A stretch of DNA of 64,000 nt, taken from contig NZ_CP031055.1 in assembly GCF_003345295.1 (NCBI RefSeq), positions 2,294,001 to 2,358,000 of the forward strand. The letters run 5' to 3'. The position numbers and the translations under genes are program-made. The DNA is from Vibrio splendidus. GTDB taxonomy: Bacteria > Pseudomonadota > Gammaproteobacteria > Enterobacterales > Vibrionaceae. Of this stretch, positions 24,487 to 33,449 are shown piece after piece; position 1 is the stretch's first letter, and each line of letters begins with the position of its first letter. The notes beneath the pieces were generated by a model. The model did not search any database. It was not told the DNA's origin and saw only the letters and a list, made by a program, of their open reading frames with translations.

Positions 24487-26499
24487 TTACGAAATAAGGG
24501 CAATTAGATCTTCTTCCGTTCTTATTTCGATACCTAAATCTTGTGCTTTAGTCAGTTTAGAACCAGCGGCTTCACCAGCAAATAAGATATCCGTTTTCTT
24601 AGACACGCTACCGGTTACTTTTGCACCTAAAGCCTGCAAAGCGGCTTTCGCTTCACTGCGTCCTAATTTAGACAGTGAGCCCGTCAACACAACCACTTTA
24701 CCTTCTAACGGCAGCTCTTGGTCATCCGCAACAGCTTCGATTGCAGGCCAGTTAACACCAAGCTCTAGCAACTGCTCGACTACGGCTCTGTTTTTCTCCT
24801 GCGAGAAGAAGCTCGTGAGGTGACTTGCGACGATGTCACCAATATCTGACACTTCAACCAGCTGTTCATGGGTTGCTGCTTGAACCAACTCCAGCGTCTT
24901 AAAGTGTTGAGCTAAGTTCATAGCCGTCGCTTCGCCCACTTCTCGAATCCCTAGAGAATAAAGAAAACGCGCTAATGTCGTGTCTTTGGCTTTATTAAGC
25001 GCACTCACTACATTCTGTGCCGATTTAGGCCCCATACGGTCAAGAACCGTAATAACGCCCGCACTTAACTTAAATAGATCGGCTGGAGTTTCTACCATTT
25101 CACGGTCTACAAGCTGCTCGATCACTTTTACGCCAAGACCATCAACATCCAGCGCCTTTCTAGACACAAAGTGCTTAAGCGCTTCTTTACGCTGTGCCTG
25201 ACAGACTAAGCCACCAGTACAACGCGCTACAGCCTCTCCCTCAACGCGCTCTACTGCAGAGTTACATACTGGGCAAGCATCAGGGAATACAATGTCTCTA
25301 GCGCTATCAGGGCGGCGATCTTGCACAACAGCTACAATCTGTGGAATAACATCACCAGCACGACGAATGATTACGCTATCTCCGACCTTCACACCTAAAC
25401 GAGCAATCTCATCAGCGTTGTGCAACGTGGCATTACTTACCGTCACACCACCAACAAAGATAGGTTCTAGTTTAGCCACCGGCGTAATTGCGCCTGTACG
25501 ACCCACCTGAAACTCAACATCGTTAAGTAATGTAATCTCTTCTTGAGCGGGAAATTTGTATGCAATCGCCCAACGAGGTGCTCGTGCGACAAAGCCGAGA
25601 GTTTCTTGTGCGGCAATGTCATCAACCTTAATCACCACCCCATCAATTTCGTAAGCGAGAGCATCACGACGAGTCATGATATCTTGGTAATAGGCTTTCA
25701 CGTCTTCAAGAGAGCTCAGTTGCTTAGTCTCGGGACACATAGGTAAGCCCCAGCCTTTCAACTGCAAGAAACGTTGATAGTGGCTATTTGAAAGCTCAGC
25801 GCCCTCTACAACACCGACACTGTATGCGTAGAAAGCCAAGGGACGTTTAGCTGTAATACGAGAATCTAGCTGACGTAAACTGCCTGCGGCGGCATTACGT
25901 GGGTTCACAAAGACCTTCTCGCCTTTCTTCAATGCCAGCTCATTCAATTTGTCGAAGCCCGCTTTTGGCATAAACACTTCGCCACGTACTTCGATACGTT
26001 CTGGCCAGCCTTCACCTTGTAATTTAAGCGGAATCGAGCTGATCGTACGCACGTTTTCAGTAATATTTTCGCCAGTAGCGCCATCACCACGCGTCGCTGC
26101 CTGTACTAAGGTGCCGTTTACATAGAGTAGGCTTACCGCTAAGCCATCAAGCTTAGGCTCACAACAGAAGGTCTTTAGGTTCGCAGTTGGCGCTCGATCA
26201 GACATGCGCTTATTAAACGCATCTAAATCGTCATCAGAGAATGCATTGTCCAGAGAAAGCATTGGGATTTCATGAGCCACTTGCGTAAACCCATCTAAAG
26301 GCTGCCCACCGACACGTTGGCTTGGCGAATCCACCGTCACAAGCTCAGGGTTCTCTTCTTCGATTTTTAGCAACTGTTGCATTAATCGATCGTACTCAAC
26401 ATCAGGAACCTCGGGGCTATCTTCTACGTAATAACGAACGGCATGATAGTGCAGAGTTTCTCTTAACTGCTCTAAGGTAACTTGAATCGATTCTTTCAT
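24487..26499 (-). CDS. ligA: NAD-dependent DNA ligase LigA
   Basis: Seals nicks with NAD+ in replication and repair. I set the start at 26499 (MKESIQVTLEQL, 670 residues; E. coli 671), because the open frame upstream runs through a terminator. The adenylated Lys116 lies in KLDG, a Cys4 zinc finger in CPVC...C...C (near 408-432), then helix-hairpin-helix repeats (GIREVGEATA) and a C-terminal BRCT domain (GKVVVLTGSL). It follows zipA on the same strand but behind a terminator, so it probably has its own promoter. Confidence 0.97.
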   Translation of the reverse strand: MKESIQVTLEQLRETLHYHAVRYYVEDSPEVPDVEYDRLMQQLLKIEEENPELVTVDSPSQRVGGQPLDGFTQVAHEIPMLSLDNAFSDDDLDAFNKRMSDRAPTANLKTFCCEPKLDGLAVSLLYVNGTLVQAATRGDGATGENITENVRTISSIPLKLQGEGWPERIEVRGEVFMPKAGFDKLNELALKKGEKVFVNPRNAAAGSLRQLDSRITAKRPLAFYAYSVGVVEGAELSNSHYQRFLQLKGWGLPMCPETKQLSSLEDVKAYYQDIMTRRDALAYEIDGVVIKVDDIAAQETLGFVARAPRWAIAYKFPAQEEITLLNDVEFQVGRTGAITPVAKLEPIFVGGVTVSNATLHNADEIARLGVKVGDSVIIRRAGDVIPQIVAVVQDRRPDSARDIVFPDACPVCNSAVERVEGEAVARCTGGLVCQAQRKEALKHFVSRKALDVDGLGVKVIEQLVDREMVETPADLFKLSAGVITVLDRMGPKSAQNVVSALNKAKDTTLARFLYSLGIREVGEATAMNLAQHFKTLELVQAATHEQLVEVSDIGDIVASHLTSFFSQEKNRAVVEQLLELGVNWPAIEAVADDQELPLEGKVVVLTGSLSKLGRSEAKAALQALGAKVTGSVSKKTDILFAGEAAGSKLTKAQDLGIEIRTEEDLIALIS

Positions 26500-26525
26500 A
26501 TCATTCTCTGTCGTGATTGAAATAT

Positions 26526-26552
26526 CAAAAAGGGCTCCCTTAGGAGCCCTTT
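26526..26552 (-). terminator. Terminator between zipA and ligA
   Basis: Perfect 11-bp stem (26527-26537 with 26542-26552) with a four-base loop, running into T residues on the minus strand. It lies in the 92-base gap between the zipA stop and the ligA start and would uncouple or attenuate ligA expression. Confidence 0.85.
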
Positions 26553-26591
26553 TCTGTAAATATAGATTATTTACAAGGCTAAACAATACGG

Positions 26592-27650
26592 CTAGGCATT
26601 CGTAGCGGTCATAAAATCTCTGATTTGTTTACGGTAGTCAGACAAGCGATTAGGTGTCATTAAGTTACGTGACTCGTCCAAAACGTTTCCGCCCATATCA
26701 TCAGCAATTTTCTGTGCTGCACTTAGCATTACATTGAAGTTCTGATCAGCTTGACCATAACAAGGCAGCGTCATGAAGAACGAAATACCTTTCGTTGTAA
26801 AATCAGCAGGATCATCATGTTCTAGAGTTCCCGGCTGCATCATGTTCGCAATACTAAAAATAACTTTTGGCTCATCGCTAGATTGTGCAAAGCAGTGGTA
26901 GATAGACATCTCACCATAAGTTAAGCCGTTGTTCTCCATGCTACGGAAAAGTTCAGTACCCACAAACGGGATCTCTCCAGCACAGTGAACATTGAGAACA
27001 ATAACTTCTAGGCCAAGCTCTTCATCTAGCTCAGTTTCTTCTTTAGGCGCGGTGCTTTGTGAAGCAACGACTTCTTTCTCAACGTCTACTTGAGCAACAA
27101 GCGGTTCACTTGGCGTCAGTGCTTTGTTAGGAGCTAGCGGCTCAGTAACGGTATCAGTAGTTTCTTCAAACGAACCATACTGCTCTTTAAAGCCAGCATG
27201 GTTTTCTTTTTGTTCGTCAGTCAATTCAAAGTTTGGAACCTCAGGCTCGACAACTTCTTCGATCTCTTCTGGCTCACTTTCGATCTGAACTGGCTCTTCT
27301 TTTACACTGAAAGAAGGAAGATCATTCAATTCGATGTCGTCTTCGATAACTTCTTTCGTTTGTGGCGCAGTAAGTGGATCTGAGTCAATCAGCGGATCAG
27401 TCTCAGATGGTGAGACTGCAAAATCCGGCTCTTTACGCTCTTTTCGGATTATCTCAAAATCATCTTCTGGGGCGAATGAACGGTTTGGGATCGTTTCTGC
27501 TTCATCTAAGCTGTCGTTATCAAGCTTACCAAGCGGCTTATCTCCAAACTTTGCTTTCCCTTCTTTTTTACTCGTCCATAGACCATGGAACAATAATGCG
27601 GCGATAGCTAATGCGCCAACAATAATGAGTACAAATCGCAATTCCTGCAT
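26592..27650 (-). CDS. zipA: Cell-division protein ZipA
   Basis: Anchors FtsZ filaments to the inner membrane at the division site. The architecture is typical. An N-terminal membrane segment (about 5-24) is followed by a basic patch (SKKEGKAKFGDKPLGK), a long acidic, proline-containing linker (about 45-205) and a C-terminal FtsZ-binding domain (VIVLNVHCAGEIPFVG to the end). Length 352 compares with 328 in E. coli, the difference being in the linker. It is divergent from cysZ. Confidence 0.95.
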   Translation of the reverse strand: MQELRFVLIIVGALAIAALLFHGLWTSKKEGKAKFGDKPLGKLDNDSLDEAETIPNRSFAPEDDFEIIRKERKEPDFAVSPSETDPLIDSDPLTAPQTKEVIEDDIELNDLPSFSVKEEPVQIESEPEEIEEVVEPEVPNFELTDEQKENHAGFKEQYGSFEETTDTVTEPLAPNKALTPSEPLVAQVDVEKEVVASQSTAPKEETELDEELGLEVIVLNVHCAGEIPFVGTELFRSMENNGLTYGEMSIYHCFAQSSDEPKVIFSIANMMQPGTLEHDDPADFTTKGISFFMTLPCYGQADQNFNVMLSAAQKIADDMGGNVLDESRNLMTPNRLSDYRKQIRDFMTATNA

Positions 27651-27879
27651 TTTTCGCTCTCAGCTTTCTTAGTCGACTAGCTATAAACACGCTGTCACTA
27701 AGTTGGGTTAATTTGGCTAATCTCACTACTCTATCAAAAGTAGCCACTGTTTTAGAACAACTTAATACAATTAGTTCCTTACATGGTGTGATTTTCACCA
27801 CGCTTTTTTTCTTAATTTCGGTCTAGTACACTAGGGATGTTTGCTATTTAACCAAATTCACATGTGACCTAATTTTAAT

Positions 27880-28638
27880 ATGACTATTGAATCTGTTCCC
27901 CGCTCAGGCTTTGGCTATTTTATTTTCGGAATAAAAATCGCTTTGTCGCCGAGCATTCGTAAGTTTGTTTTACTTCCACTAATCGCTAACGTGTTACTCG
28001 TTGGTGGTGCTTTGTTTTATATCTTTTCCAACCTCAACACTTGGATTGAAGGATGGATTGGTGCATTGCCAAGCTTCTTGTCGTGGTTGTCATACATTTT
28101 ATGGCCGCTACTTGTCATAACCGTCTTGGCCACGTTTTCGTATTTCTTTAGCACGCTCGCTAACTTCATTGCTGCGCCGTTCAATGGATTACTCGCAGAA
28201 AAGGTAGAAGAGCTGCTTAGTGGCAAAAAAGTCAATGACGATGGTTTACTTGATGTCCTCAAAGATACGCCACGTATATTAGCGAGAGAATGGCGCAAAC
28301 TTGTCTACGTTCTGCCAAAAGCGATCGGTTTATTCCTACTTTTGTTAATTCCAGCACTCGGACAAACCGTTGCACCGTTTTTATGGTTCATCTTCACCGC
28401 ATGGATGCTCGCTATCCAGTACGCTGATTACCCATTTGATAACCATAAAATCAAATTCGATGATATGAGAAACATTTTGAAACAAAAACAAGGTAAGACC
28501 TACAGCTTCGGCGCGCTTGTTTCTGTGTTTACGACAATTCCAATTTTAAACCTGATCGTAGTGCCTGTTGCGGTTTGTGGTGCCACAGCCATGTGGGTTG
28601 TTGAATTCAAAGAACAAGCATTACACTCTCGTCGATAA
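27880..28638 (+). CDS. cysZ: Sulfate transporter CysZ
   Basis: Inner-membrane sulfate importer that feeds cysteine synthesis. Length 252 against 253 in E. coli. Four or more hydrophobic segments are visible, with the conserved RSGFGYFIFG start and AAPFNGLLAEKVE in the middle. cysK follows 220 bases later, so the two genes serve the same pathway but are probably not one transcript, because a stable hairpin sits between them. Confidence 0.94.
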   Translation: MTIESVPRSGFGYFIFGIKIALSPSIRKFVLLPLIANVLLVGGALFYIFSNLNTWIEGWIGALPSFLSWLSYILWPLLVITVLATFSYFFSTLANFIAAPFNGLLAEKVEELLSGKKVNDDGLLDVLKDTPRILAREWRKLVYVLPKAIGLFLLLLIPALGQTVAPFLWFIFTAWMLAIQYADYPFDNHKIKFDDMRNILKQKQGKTYSFGALVSVFTTIPILNLIVVPVAVCGATAMWVVEFKEQALHSRR

Positions 28639-28659
28639 ACGCCCCCACTTACCTGTCCG

Positions 28660-28700
28660 CGCCTATCTTTTGAAAATTCAATGACCAGTAAAGATAGGCG
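28660..28700 (+). other. Stable hairpin after cysZ without T-run
   Basis: CGCCTATCTTT and AAAGATAGGCG are perfectly complementary (11 bp, 19-base loop), 21 bases past the cysZ stop. No T-tract follows, so this is an mRNA end structure or Rho-type terminator. Confidence 0.5.
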
Positions 28701-28861
28701 TGAACTCTGCTACATATCTATATGATATAACTTTTTAATCCTTTTACCTTTTTTTCAAGTTGTTTAATCTAAATTCAAGCTGAACAAACATCGAAAGACA
28801 CTAGACGGTAAAGTGATTGATATACTACGTTTAGTTCTGTCATTAAATGAAGGAATATCGC

Positions 28862-29830
28862 ATGAGCAAGATCTACGAAGACAACACCCTAACGATTGGT
28901 AACACACCGCTAGTCCGCCTTAACAAAGTAAGCAAGGGTAACGTCCTAGCTAAGATCGAAGCTCGTAACCCAAGCTTCAGTGTTAAGTGTCGTATCGGTT
29001 CAAACATGATCTGGGAAGCAGAAAAAGCAGGTACTCTTAAACCAGGTATCGAGCTTGTTGAACCTACCAGTGGTAATACAGGTGTTGCTCTTGCATTCGT
29101 AGCAGCCGCTCGCGGTTACAAGCTAACGCTAACGATGCCTGAGTCAATGAGCCTAGAGCGTCGTAAGTTGCTTAAAGCACTAGGTGCAAACTTAGTACTG
29201 ACTGAAGCACCAAAAGGCATGAACGGCGCGATAGCTAAAGCAGAAGAAATTGTCGCTTCAGATCCAGAAAAGTATCTGCTGCTTCAGCAATTCAACAACC
29301 CAGCTAACCCACAAATTCACGAGAAGACAACTGGCCCCGAAATTTGGGAAGCAACAGATGGCGAAATCGATGTGTTTGTCGCTGGCGTAGGTACCGGTGG
29401 TACGCTTACTGGTACAAGCCGTTACATTAAGGGCGAGAAAGGTAAAGCGATCACTTCTGTAGCGGTTGAACCAGCAGAGTCTCCAGTGATTGCACAAGCG
29501 CTTGCTGGCGAAGAAATCAAACCAGCTCCGCACAAAATCCAAGGTATTGGTGCAGGCTTTATCCCTGGAAACCTAGATTTAGACCTTATCGACCGTGTAG
29601 AGCCAGTAACTTCTGAAGAAGCGATTGAGATGGCTCAACGCCTGATGAAAGAGGAAGGCATTCTAGCGGGCATCTCATCTGGCGCAGCAGTAGTAGCGGC
29701 GAACAGAATCGCGGAACTGCCTGAATTTGAAGGAAAAACCATTGTCACTGTGCTACCAAGCTCTGGCGAACGTTACCTAAGTACAGCCCTATTTGCAGGC
29801 ATCTTTACGGAGAAAGAGAACCAACAATAA
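28862..29830 (+). CDS. cysK: Cysteine synthase A
   Basis: O-acetylserine sulfhydrylase: makes cysteine from O-acetylserine and sulfide using pyridoxal phosphate. I set the start at 28862 (MSKIYEDNTLTIGNTPLVRL, 322 residues; E. coli 323), with AAGGA nine bases upstream; an ATG five codons earlier is unlikely. PLP is held by Lys42 (SVKCR), the substrate loop is TSGNTG, and the phosphate loop is GTGGTLTGT. Confidence 0.97.
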   Translation: MSKIYEDNTLTIGNTPLVRLNKVSKGNVLAKIEARNPSFSVKCRIGSNMIWEAEKAGTLKPGIELVEPTSGNTGVALAFVAAARGYKLTLTMPESMSLERRKLLKALGANLVLTEAPKGMNGAIAKAEEIVASDPEKYLLLQQFNNPANPQIHEKTTGPEIWEATDGEIDVFVAGVGTGGTLTGTSRYIKGEKGKAITSVAVEPAESPVIAQALAGEEIKPAPHKIQGIGAGFIPGNLDLDLIDRVEPVTSEEAIEMAQRLMKEEGILAGISSGAAVVAANRIAELPEFEGKTIVTVLPSSGERYLSTALFAGIFTEKENQQ

Positions 29831-29856
29831 TATGTGGTCAAATCAATTTTTCGTCC

Positions 29857-29884
29857 AAAAAAGCCCCGTTTAGGGGCTTTTTTG
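29857..29884 (+). terminator. Intrinsic terminator of cysK
   Basis: Perfect 11-bp stem (29857-29867 with 29873-29883) with a five-base loop, ending in a six-base T-run. Confidence 0.92.
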
Positions 29885-29920
29885 TTGATCCCTGCCCCAC
29901 CTTTGGTAATATCGGGTCTG

Positions 29921-29945
29921 TTTTATTTTTAGCTTCAAAATAAAA
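29921..29945. promoter_or_regulatory. Mlc/NagC-type operator candidate upstream of ptsH
   Basis: TTTTATTTT and AAAATAAAA arms (perfect, 9 bp) around TAGCTTC, 188-212 bases before the ptsH start. ROK repressors Mlc and NagC bind sites of the form TTATTT, nine bases, AAATAA, which is the spacing here. Mlc control of ptsHI is known in E. coli. Which ROK protein would bind here is open. The remaining 300-base gap holds the ptsH promoter and leader. Confidence 0.45.
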
Positions 29946-30132
29946 GAAGCAATAAACAAATTCTGAAAGTCATGAGTACTCAACAAAAGACGACCATGGC
30001 TGGATAAAAATTTATAACCAGTCTAAGTTCTAACACGAACATAGCGTACTAGCCTCTAGCGAACTTACGTTAAAGCAGTTAAGCTGAACTGGTTACAAAC
30101 TTACAAAAAATAAATTAATTGGGGTATATCAA

Positions 30133-30390
30133 ATGTACGAGAAGCAAGTAGAAATCACAGCAGAAAACGGCCTTCACACACGTCCAGCTGCACAGTTCGT
30201 TAAAGAAGCAAAATCTTTCGATGCTGACATCACAGTGACTTCTAACGGCAAAAGCGCTAGCGCGAAAAGCCTGTTCAAGCTACAAACTTTAGGCCTAGTA
30301 AAAGGTACTAACGTTACTATTTCAGCTGAAGGCCCTCAAGCTCAGCAAGCAGTAGACCACCTAGTTGCTCTTATGGATCAACTACACTAA
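30133..30390 (+). CDS. ptsH: Phosphocarrier protein HPr
   Basis: Carries phosphate from Enzyme I to sugar-specific EIIA proteins in the PEP:sugar phosphotransferase system. 85 residues, identical in length to E. coli HPr. The phosphorylated His15 lies in GLHTRPAA, and Ser46 lies in ASAKSLFKLQ. GGGG lies eight bases before the ATG. First gene of ptsH-ptsI-crr. Confidence 0.98.
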   Translation: MYEKQVEITAENGLHTRPAAQFVKEAKSFDADITVTSNGKSASAKSLFKLQTLGLVKGTNVTISAEGPQAQQAVDHLVALMDQLH

Positions 30391-30527
30391 TACGGTCTCC
30401 TTCTTTCAAAGCCATTTTGCACAGCAAAGTGGCTTTGTTCGAAATAGATAGCAATAAGCGCGACATTTAGTCGACGACTTAAAGTCACACATTCTCCCGT
30501 TTACAGTTGAACAACTAAGGTAAGGCT

Positions 30528-32252
30528 ATGATTTCAGGCATCCTAGCATCTCCTGGTATTGCTTTCGGTAAAGCACTACTACTTCAAGAAGATGAAATTG
30601 TCCTAAACACTCAATCTATCTCAGACGATCAAGTTGAAACAGAAGTTCAGCGTTTTTTTGACGCTCGTAACAAATCTTCTCAACAACTTGAAGTTGTAAA
30701 GCAAAAAGCACTTGAAACTTTTGGCGAAGAAAAAGAAGCAATCTTTGAAGGCCATATCATGCTGCTTGAAGATGAAGAGCTAGAAGAAGAGATTTTAGCA
30801 CTCATCAAGAAAGACAAAATGCACGCAGACAACGCGATCTACACAGTGATCGAAGAGCAAGCTGTTGCACTTGAGTCACTTGATGATGAGTACCTAAAAG
30901 AACGTGCGACTGATATCCGTGATATCGGCACTCGCTTCGTTAAAAATGCACTAGGCATTAACATTGTGTCTCTAGCAGATATCAATGAACAAGTTATCCT
31001 AGTTGCTTACGACCTAACGCCATCTGAAACTGCACAAATCAACCTAGACTACGTTCTTGGTTTCGCTTGTGACATCGGCGGTCGTACATCTCATACTTCA
31101 ATCATGGCACGTTCACTTGAGCTTCCAGCTATCGTTGGTACTAACGATATCACTAAGCAAGTTAAGAACGGCGACATGCTTGTGCTAGACGCGATGAACA
31201 ACAAGATCATCATCAACCCTTCTGACGCTGAATTAGCAGAAGCTAAGAAAATCAAATCTGATTTTGAAGCAGAAGCGGCTGAACTAGCAAAACTTAAAGA
31301 CCTACCAGCTATCACGCTTGATAACCATCAAGTAGAAGTTTGCGGCAACATCGGTACAGTTAAAGACTGTGACGGTATCCTGCGCAACGGTGGCGAAGGT
31401 GTTGGTCTGTACCGTACTGAATTCCTATTCATGGACCGTACAGCACTTCCTACTGAAGAAGAGCAATACGTTGCTTACAAAGAAGTAGCTGAAGCAATGC
31501 ACGGTGAGTCAGTGATTATCCGTACAATGGATATCGGTGGCGATAAAGATCTTCCATACATGGATCTTCCACAAGAAATGAACCCGTTCCTAGGCTGGCG
31601 TGCAGTACGTATCAGCTTGGATCGCCGTGAAATCTTACGTGACCAACTACGCGGCATTCTTCGTGCATCTGCACACGGTAAGCTACGTATCATGTTCCCA
31701 ATGATCATTTCTATTGAAGAGATCCGTGAACTGAAAAAAGCAATCGAAGAGTACAAAGTTGAACTTCGCGCTGAAGGTCATGCTTTCGATGAAGACATCG
31801 AAATTGGCGTAATGGTTGAGACTCCAGCAGCTGCTGCAATCGCACACCACCTTGCTAAAGAAGTGGCTTTCTTCTCTATCGGTACTAACGATCTAACGCA
31901 ATACACTCTTGCAGTTGACCGTGGTAACGAGATGATTTCTCACCTTTACAACCCACTATCTCCAGCGGTTCTTCTTGTAATCAAGCAAGTAATCGATGCT
32001 TCTCATAAAGAAGGCAAGTGGACAGGTATGTGTGGCGAGCTAGCAGGCGATGAGCGTGCAACTCTACTTCTTCTTGGTATGGGTCTAGATGAGTTCTCTA
32101 TGAGCGGTATCTCTATCCCTAAAGTTAAGAAAGTAATCCGTAACTCTAACTTCGCAGAAGTTAAAGCTATGGCTGACGAAGCGCTATCTCTACCTACAGC
32201 TGCAGAAATTGAAGCTTGCGTAGAAAAATTCATCGCTGAGAAAACTCAGTAA
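30528..32252 (+). CDS. ptsI: PTS Enzyme I
   Basis: PEP-protein phosphotransferase that starts the PTS relay. 574 residues (E. coli 575). The active-site His189 lies in GGRTSHTSI, and the PEP-binding C-terminal barrel has GVGLYRTEFLF, IRTMDIGGDK and the cysteine-containing GMCGELAGD. AAGGTAAGGCT precedes the ATG. It lies 137 bases after ptsH, as in other gammaproteobacterial pts operons. Confidence 0.98.
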   Translation: MISGILASPGIAFGKALLLQEDEIVLNTQSISDDQVETEVQRFFDARNKSSQQLEVVKQKALETFGEEKEAIFEGHIMLLEDEELEEEILALIKKDKMHADNAIYTVIEEQAVALESLDDEYLKERATDIRDIGTRFVKNALGINIVSLADINEQVILVAYDLTPSETAQINLDYVLGFACDIGGRTSHTSIMARSLELPAIVGTNDITKQVKNGDMLVLDAMNNKIIINPSDAELAEAKKIKSDFEAEAAELAKLKDLPAITLDNHQVEVCGNIGTVKDCDGILRNGGEGVGLYRTEFLFMDRTALPTEEEQYVAYKEVAEAMHGESVIIRTMDIGGDKDLPYMDLPQEMNPFLGWRAVRISLDRREILRDQLRGILRASAHGKLRIMFPMIISIEEIRELKKAIEEYKVELRAEGHAFDEDIEIGVMVETPAAAAIAHHLAKEVAFFSIGTNDLTQYTLAVDRGNEMISHLYNPLSPAVLLVIKQVIDASHKEGKWTGMCGELAGDERATLLLLGMGLDEFSMSGISIPKVKKVIRNSNFAEVKAMADEALSLPTAAEIEACVEKFIAEKTQ

Positions 32253-32272
32253 TCACCAAGAGCTTAATAAAG

Positions 32273-32298
32273 TTAGACGGCTAAAAATAGTCGTCTAA
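32273..32298 (+). other. Hairpin between ptsI and crr
   Basis: TTAGACGGCT/AGTCGTCTAA, 10 bp with one G-T pair and a six-base loop, in the 106-base ptsI-crr gap. Only a broken T-run (TTTGTT) follows, so it could be a weak attenuator or an mRNA-processing and stability element that sets a separate crr level. Confidence 0.5.
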
Positions 32299-32358
32299 TT
32301 TGTTAGATTGGTATAGTATATTCTACAGAATAAAACTAAACGTTAGGAGCATGACACA

Positions 32359-32868
32359 ATGGGTCTGTTTGACAAACTGAAAAAGCTTGTATCTGATGAC
32401 AGCGCTGATGCTGGTGCAATCGAAATCATCGCACCTCTTTCTGGTGAAATCGTAAACATCGAAGACGTGCCAGATGTAGTTTTCGCTGAAAAAATCGTTG
32501 GTGACGGCATCGCTATCAAACCAGCTGGCGATAAAATGGTAGCTCCAGTTAACGGTACTATCGGTAAGATCTTCGAAACTAACCACGCATTCTCTATTGA
32601 GTCTGACGACGGTGTTGAGCTTTTCGTTCACTTCGGTATCGATACTGTTGAACTTAAAGGCGAAGGCTTCACTCGTGTAGCTGAAGAAGGTCAATCTGTT
32701 AAAGCTGGTGACACTATCATCACTTTCGACCTAGCGCTTCTAGAAGAGAAAGCGAAATCTACGCTTACTCCAGTTGTTATCTCTAACATGGACGAAATCA
32801 AGGAGCTGAACAAGCTTTCTGGTTCTGTAACTGTTGGCGAAACTCCAGTTCTTAAAGTAACTAAGTAA
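32359..32868 (+). CDS. crr: PTS glucose-specific EIIA component (EIIA-Glc)
   Basis: Takes phosphate from HPr to EIIBC proteins and controls adenylate cyclase and inducer exclusion. 169 residues as in E. coli. The phosphorylated His91 (counting Met) is in LFVHFGIDTV, and the supporting His76 is in NHAFSI. GGAGC precedes the ATG. Last gene of the pts operon, followed by a terminator. Confidence 0.98.
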   Translation: MGLFDKLKKLVSDDSADAGAIEIIAPLSGEIVNIEDVPDVVFAEKIVGDGIAIKPAGDKMVAPVNGTIGKIFETNHAFSIESDDGVELFVHFGIDTVELKGEGFTRVAEEGQSVKAGDTIITFDLALLEEKAKSTLTPVVISNMDEIKELNKLSGSVTVGETPVLKVTK

Positions 32869-32893
32869 TTTCGATTACTTATCTGCTTTAATT

Positions 32894-32921
32894 AAAACGC
32901 TACCTAAGGGTGGCGTTTTTT
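32894..32921 (+). terminator. Intrinsic terminator of the pts operon
   Basis: 11-bp stem AAAACGCTACC/GGTGGCGTTTT (one G-T pair) with a four-base loop, ending in six T residues. Confidence 0.88.
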
Positions 32922-33120
32922 GTGCCTGCTATATTTGTTCAATACCTCAGATAGGCATTACTGACTATCACACCGAAACCCTTCTCCTAGCTCCCTCAAC
33001 CAATGAAAACTACACTGACCGTTTATCTCCTGCTATCCGACCTAGTTTTTTACTAAACGTTGTTAAGCGCTATTCAAGGCATTTCGCCTATACATCAAAT
33101 TACACTTGTGAATTTTAACA

Positions 33121-33260
33121 AACAGAGATCTCTGATATCTCGTTCTACTCGATTCTGAGATACGACTAAAGACTTCGATTCAGGTAAACAATGGATCAAT
33201 ACCGCCCTATAGTCGTCACTCCCTACAGTGAGGAACGAGCGTGATAGGGAATCTCACTTT
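33121..33260. repeat. Intergenic repeat-like sequence between crr and the flagellin genes
   Basis: This part of the 580-base gap is made of short degenerate inverted repeats: AGAGATCTCT (33124-33133), GATATCTCG with a nearby CGATTCTGAGATA, and TCCCTA...TAGGGA around GTGAGGAACGAGCGTG (33220-33250). The second block resembles interspersed non-coding repeats I remember from Vibrio intergenic regions. Only one copy is in this window, so the dispersed nature is unproven. The rest of the gap holds nothing I can name apart from the terminators at both ends. Confidence 0.35.
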
Positions 33261-33318
33261 TGCTTCTGTTTACCCGCACAGCACTTTTCCAAATATATCT
33301 TAGCTAAATAACAGGCAA

Positions 33319-33342
33319 TAAAAAACCCAGCCGAAGCTGGGT
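33319..33342 (-). terminator. Terminator of flagellin gene 1
   Basis: On the minus strand, ACCCAGC-TTCG-GCTGGGT forms a 7-bp stem capped by the very stable UUCG tetraloop, followed by T residues. Confidence 0.9.
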
Positions 33343-33449
33343 CTGTTTAGCGCTCATCTCTCACCACGAGCTAATTTGTGGAAGCCTAACGTTAACGTTT
33401 ATGATCAACAGCGCTTATACCCAACTTGGCAACGTGGCCTTTCAATCGA

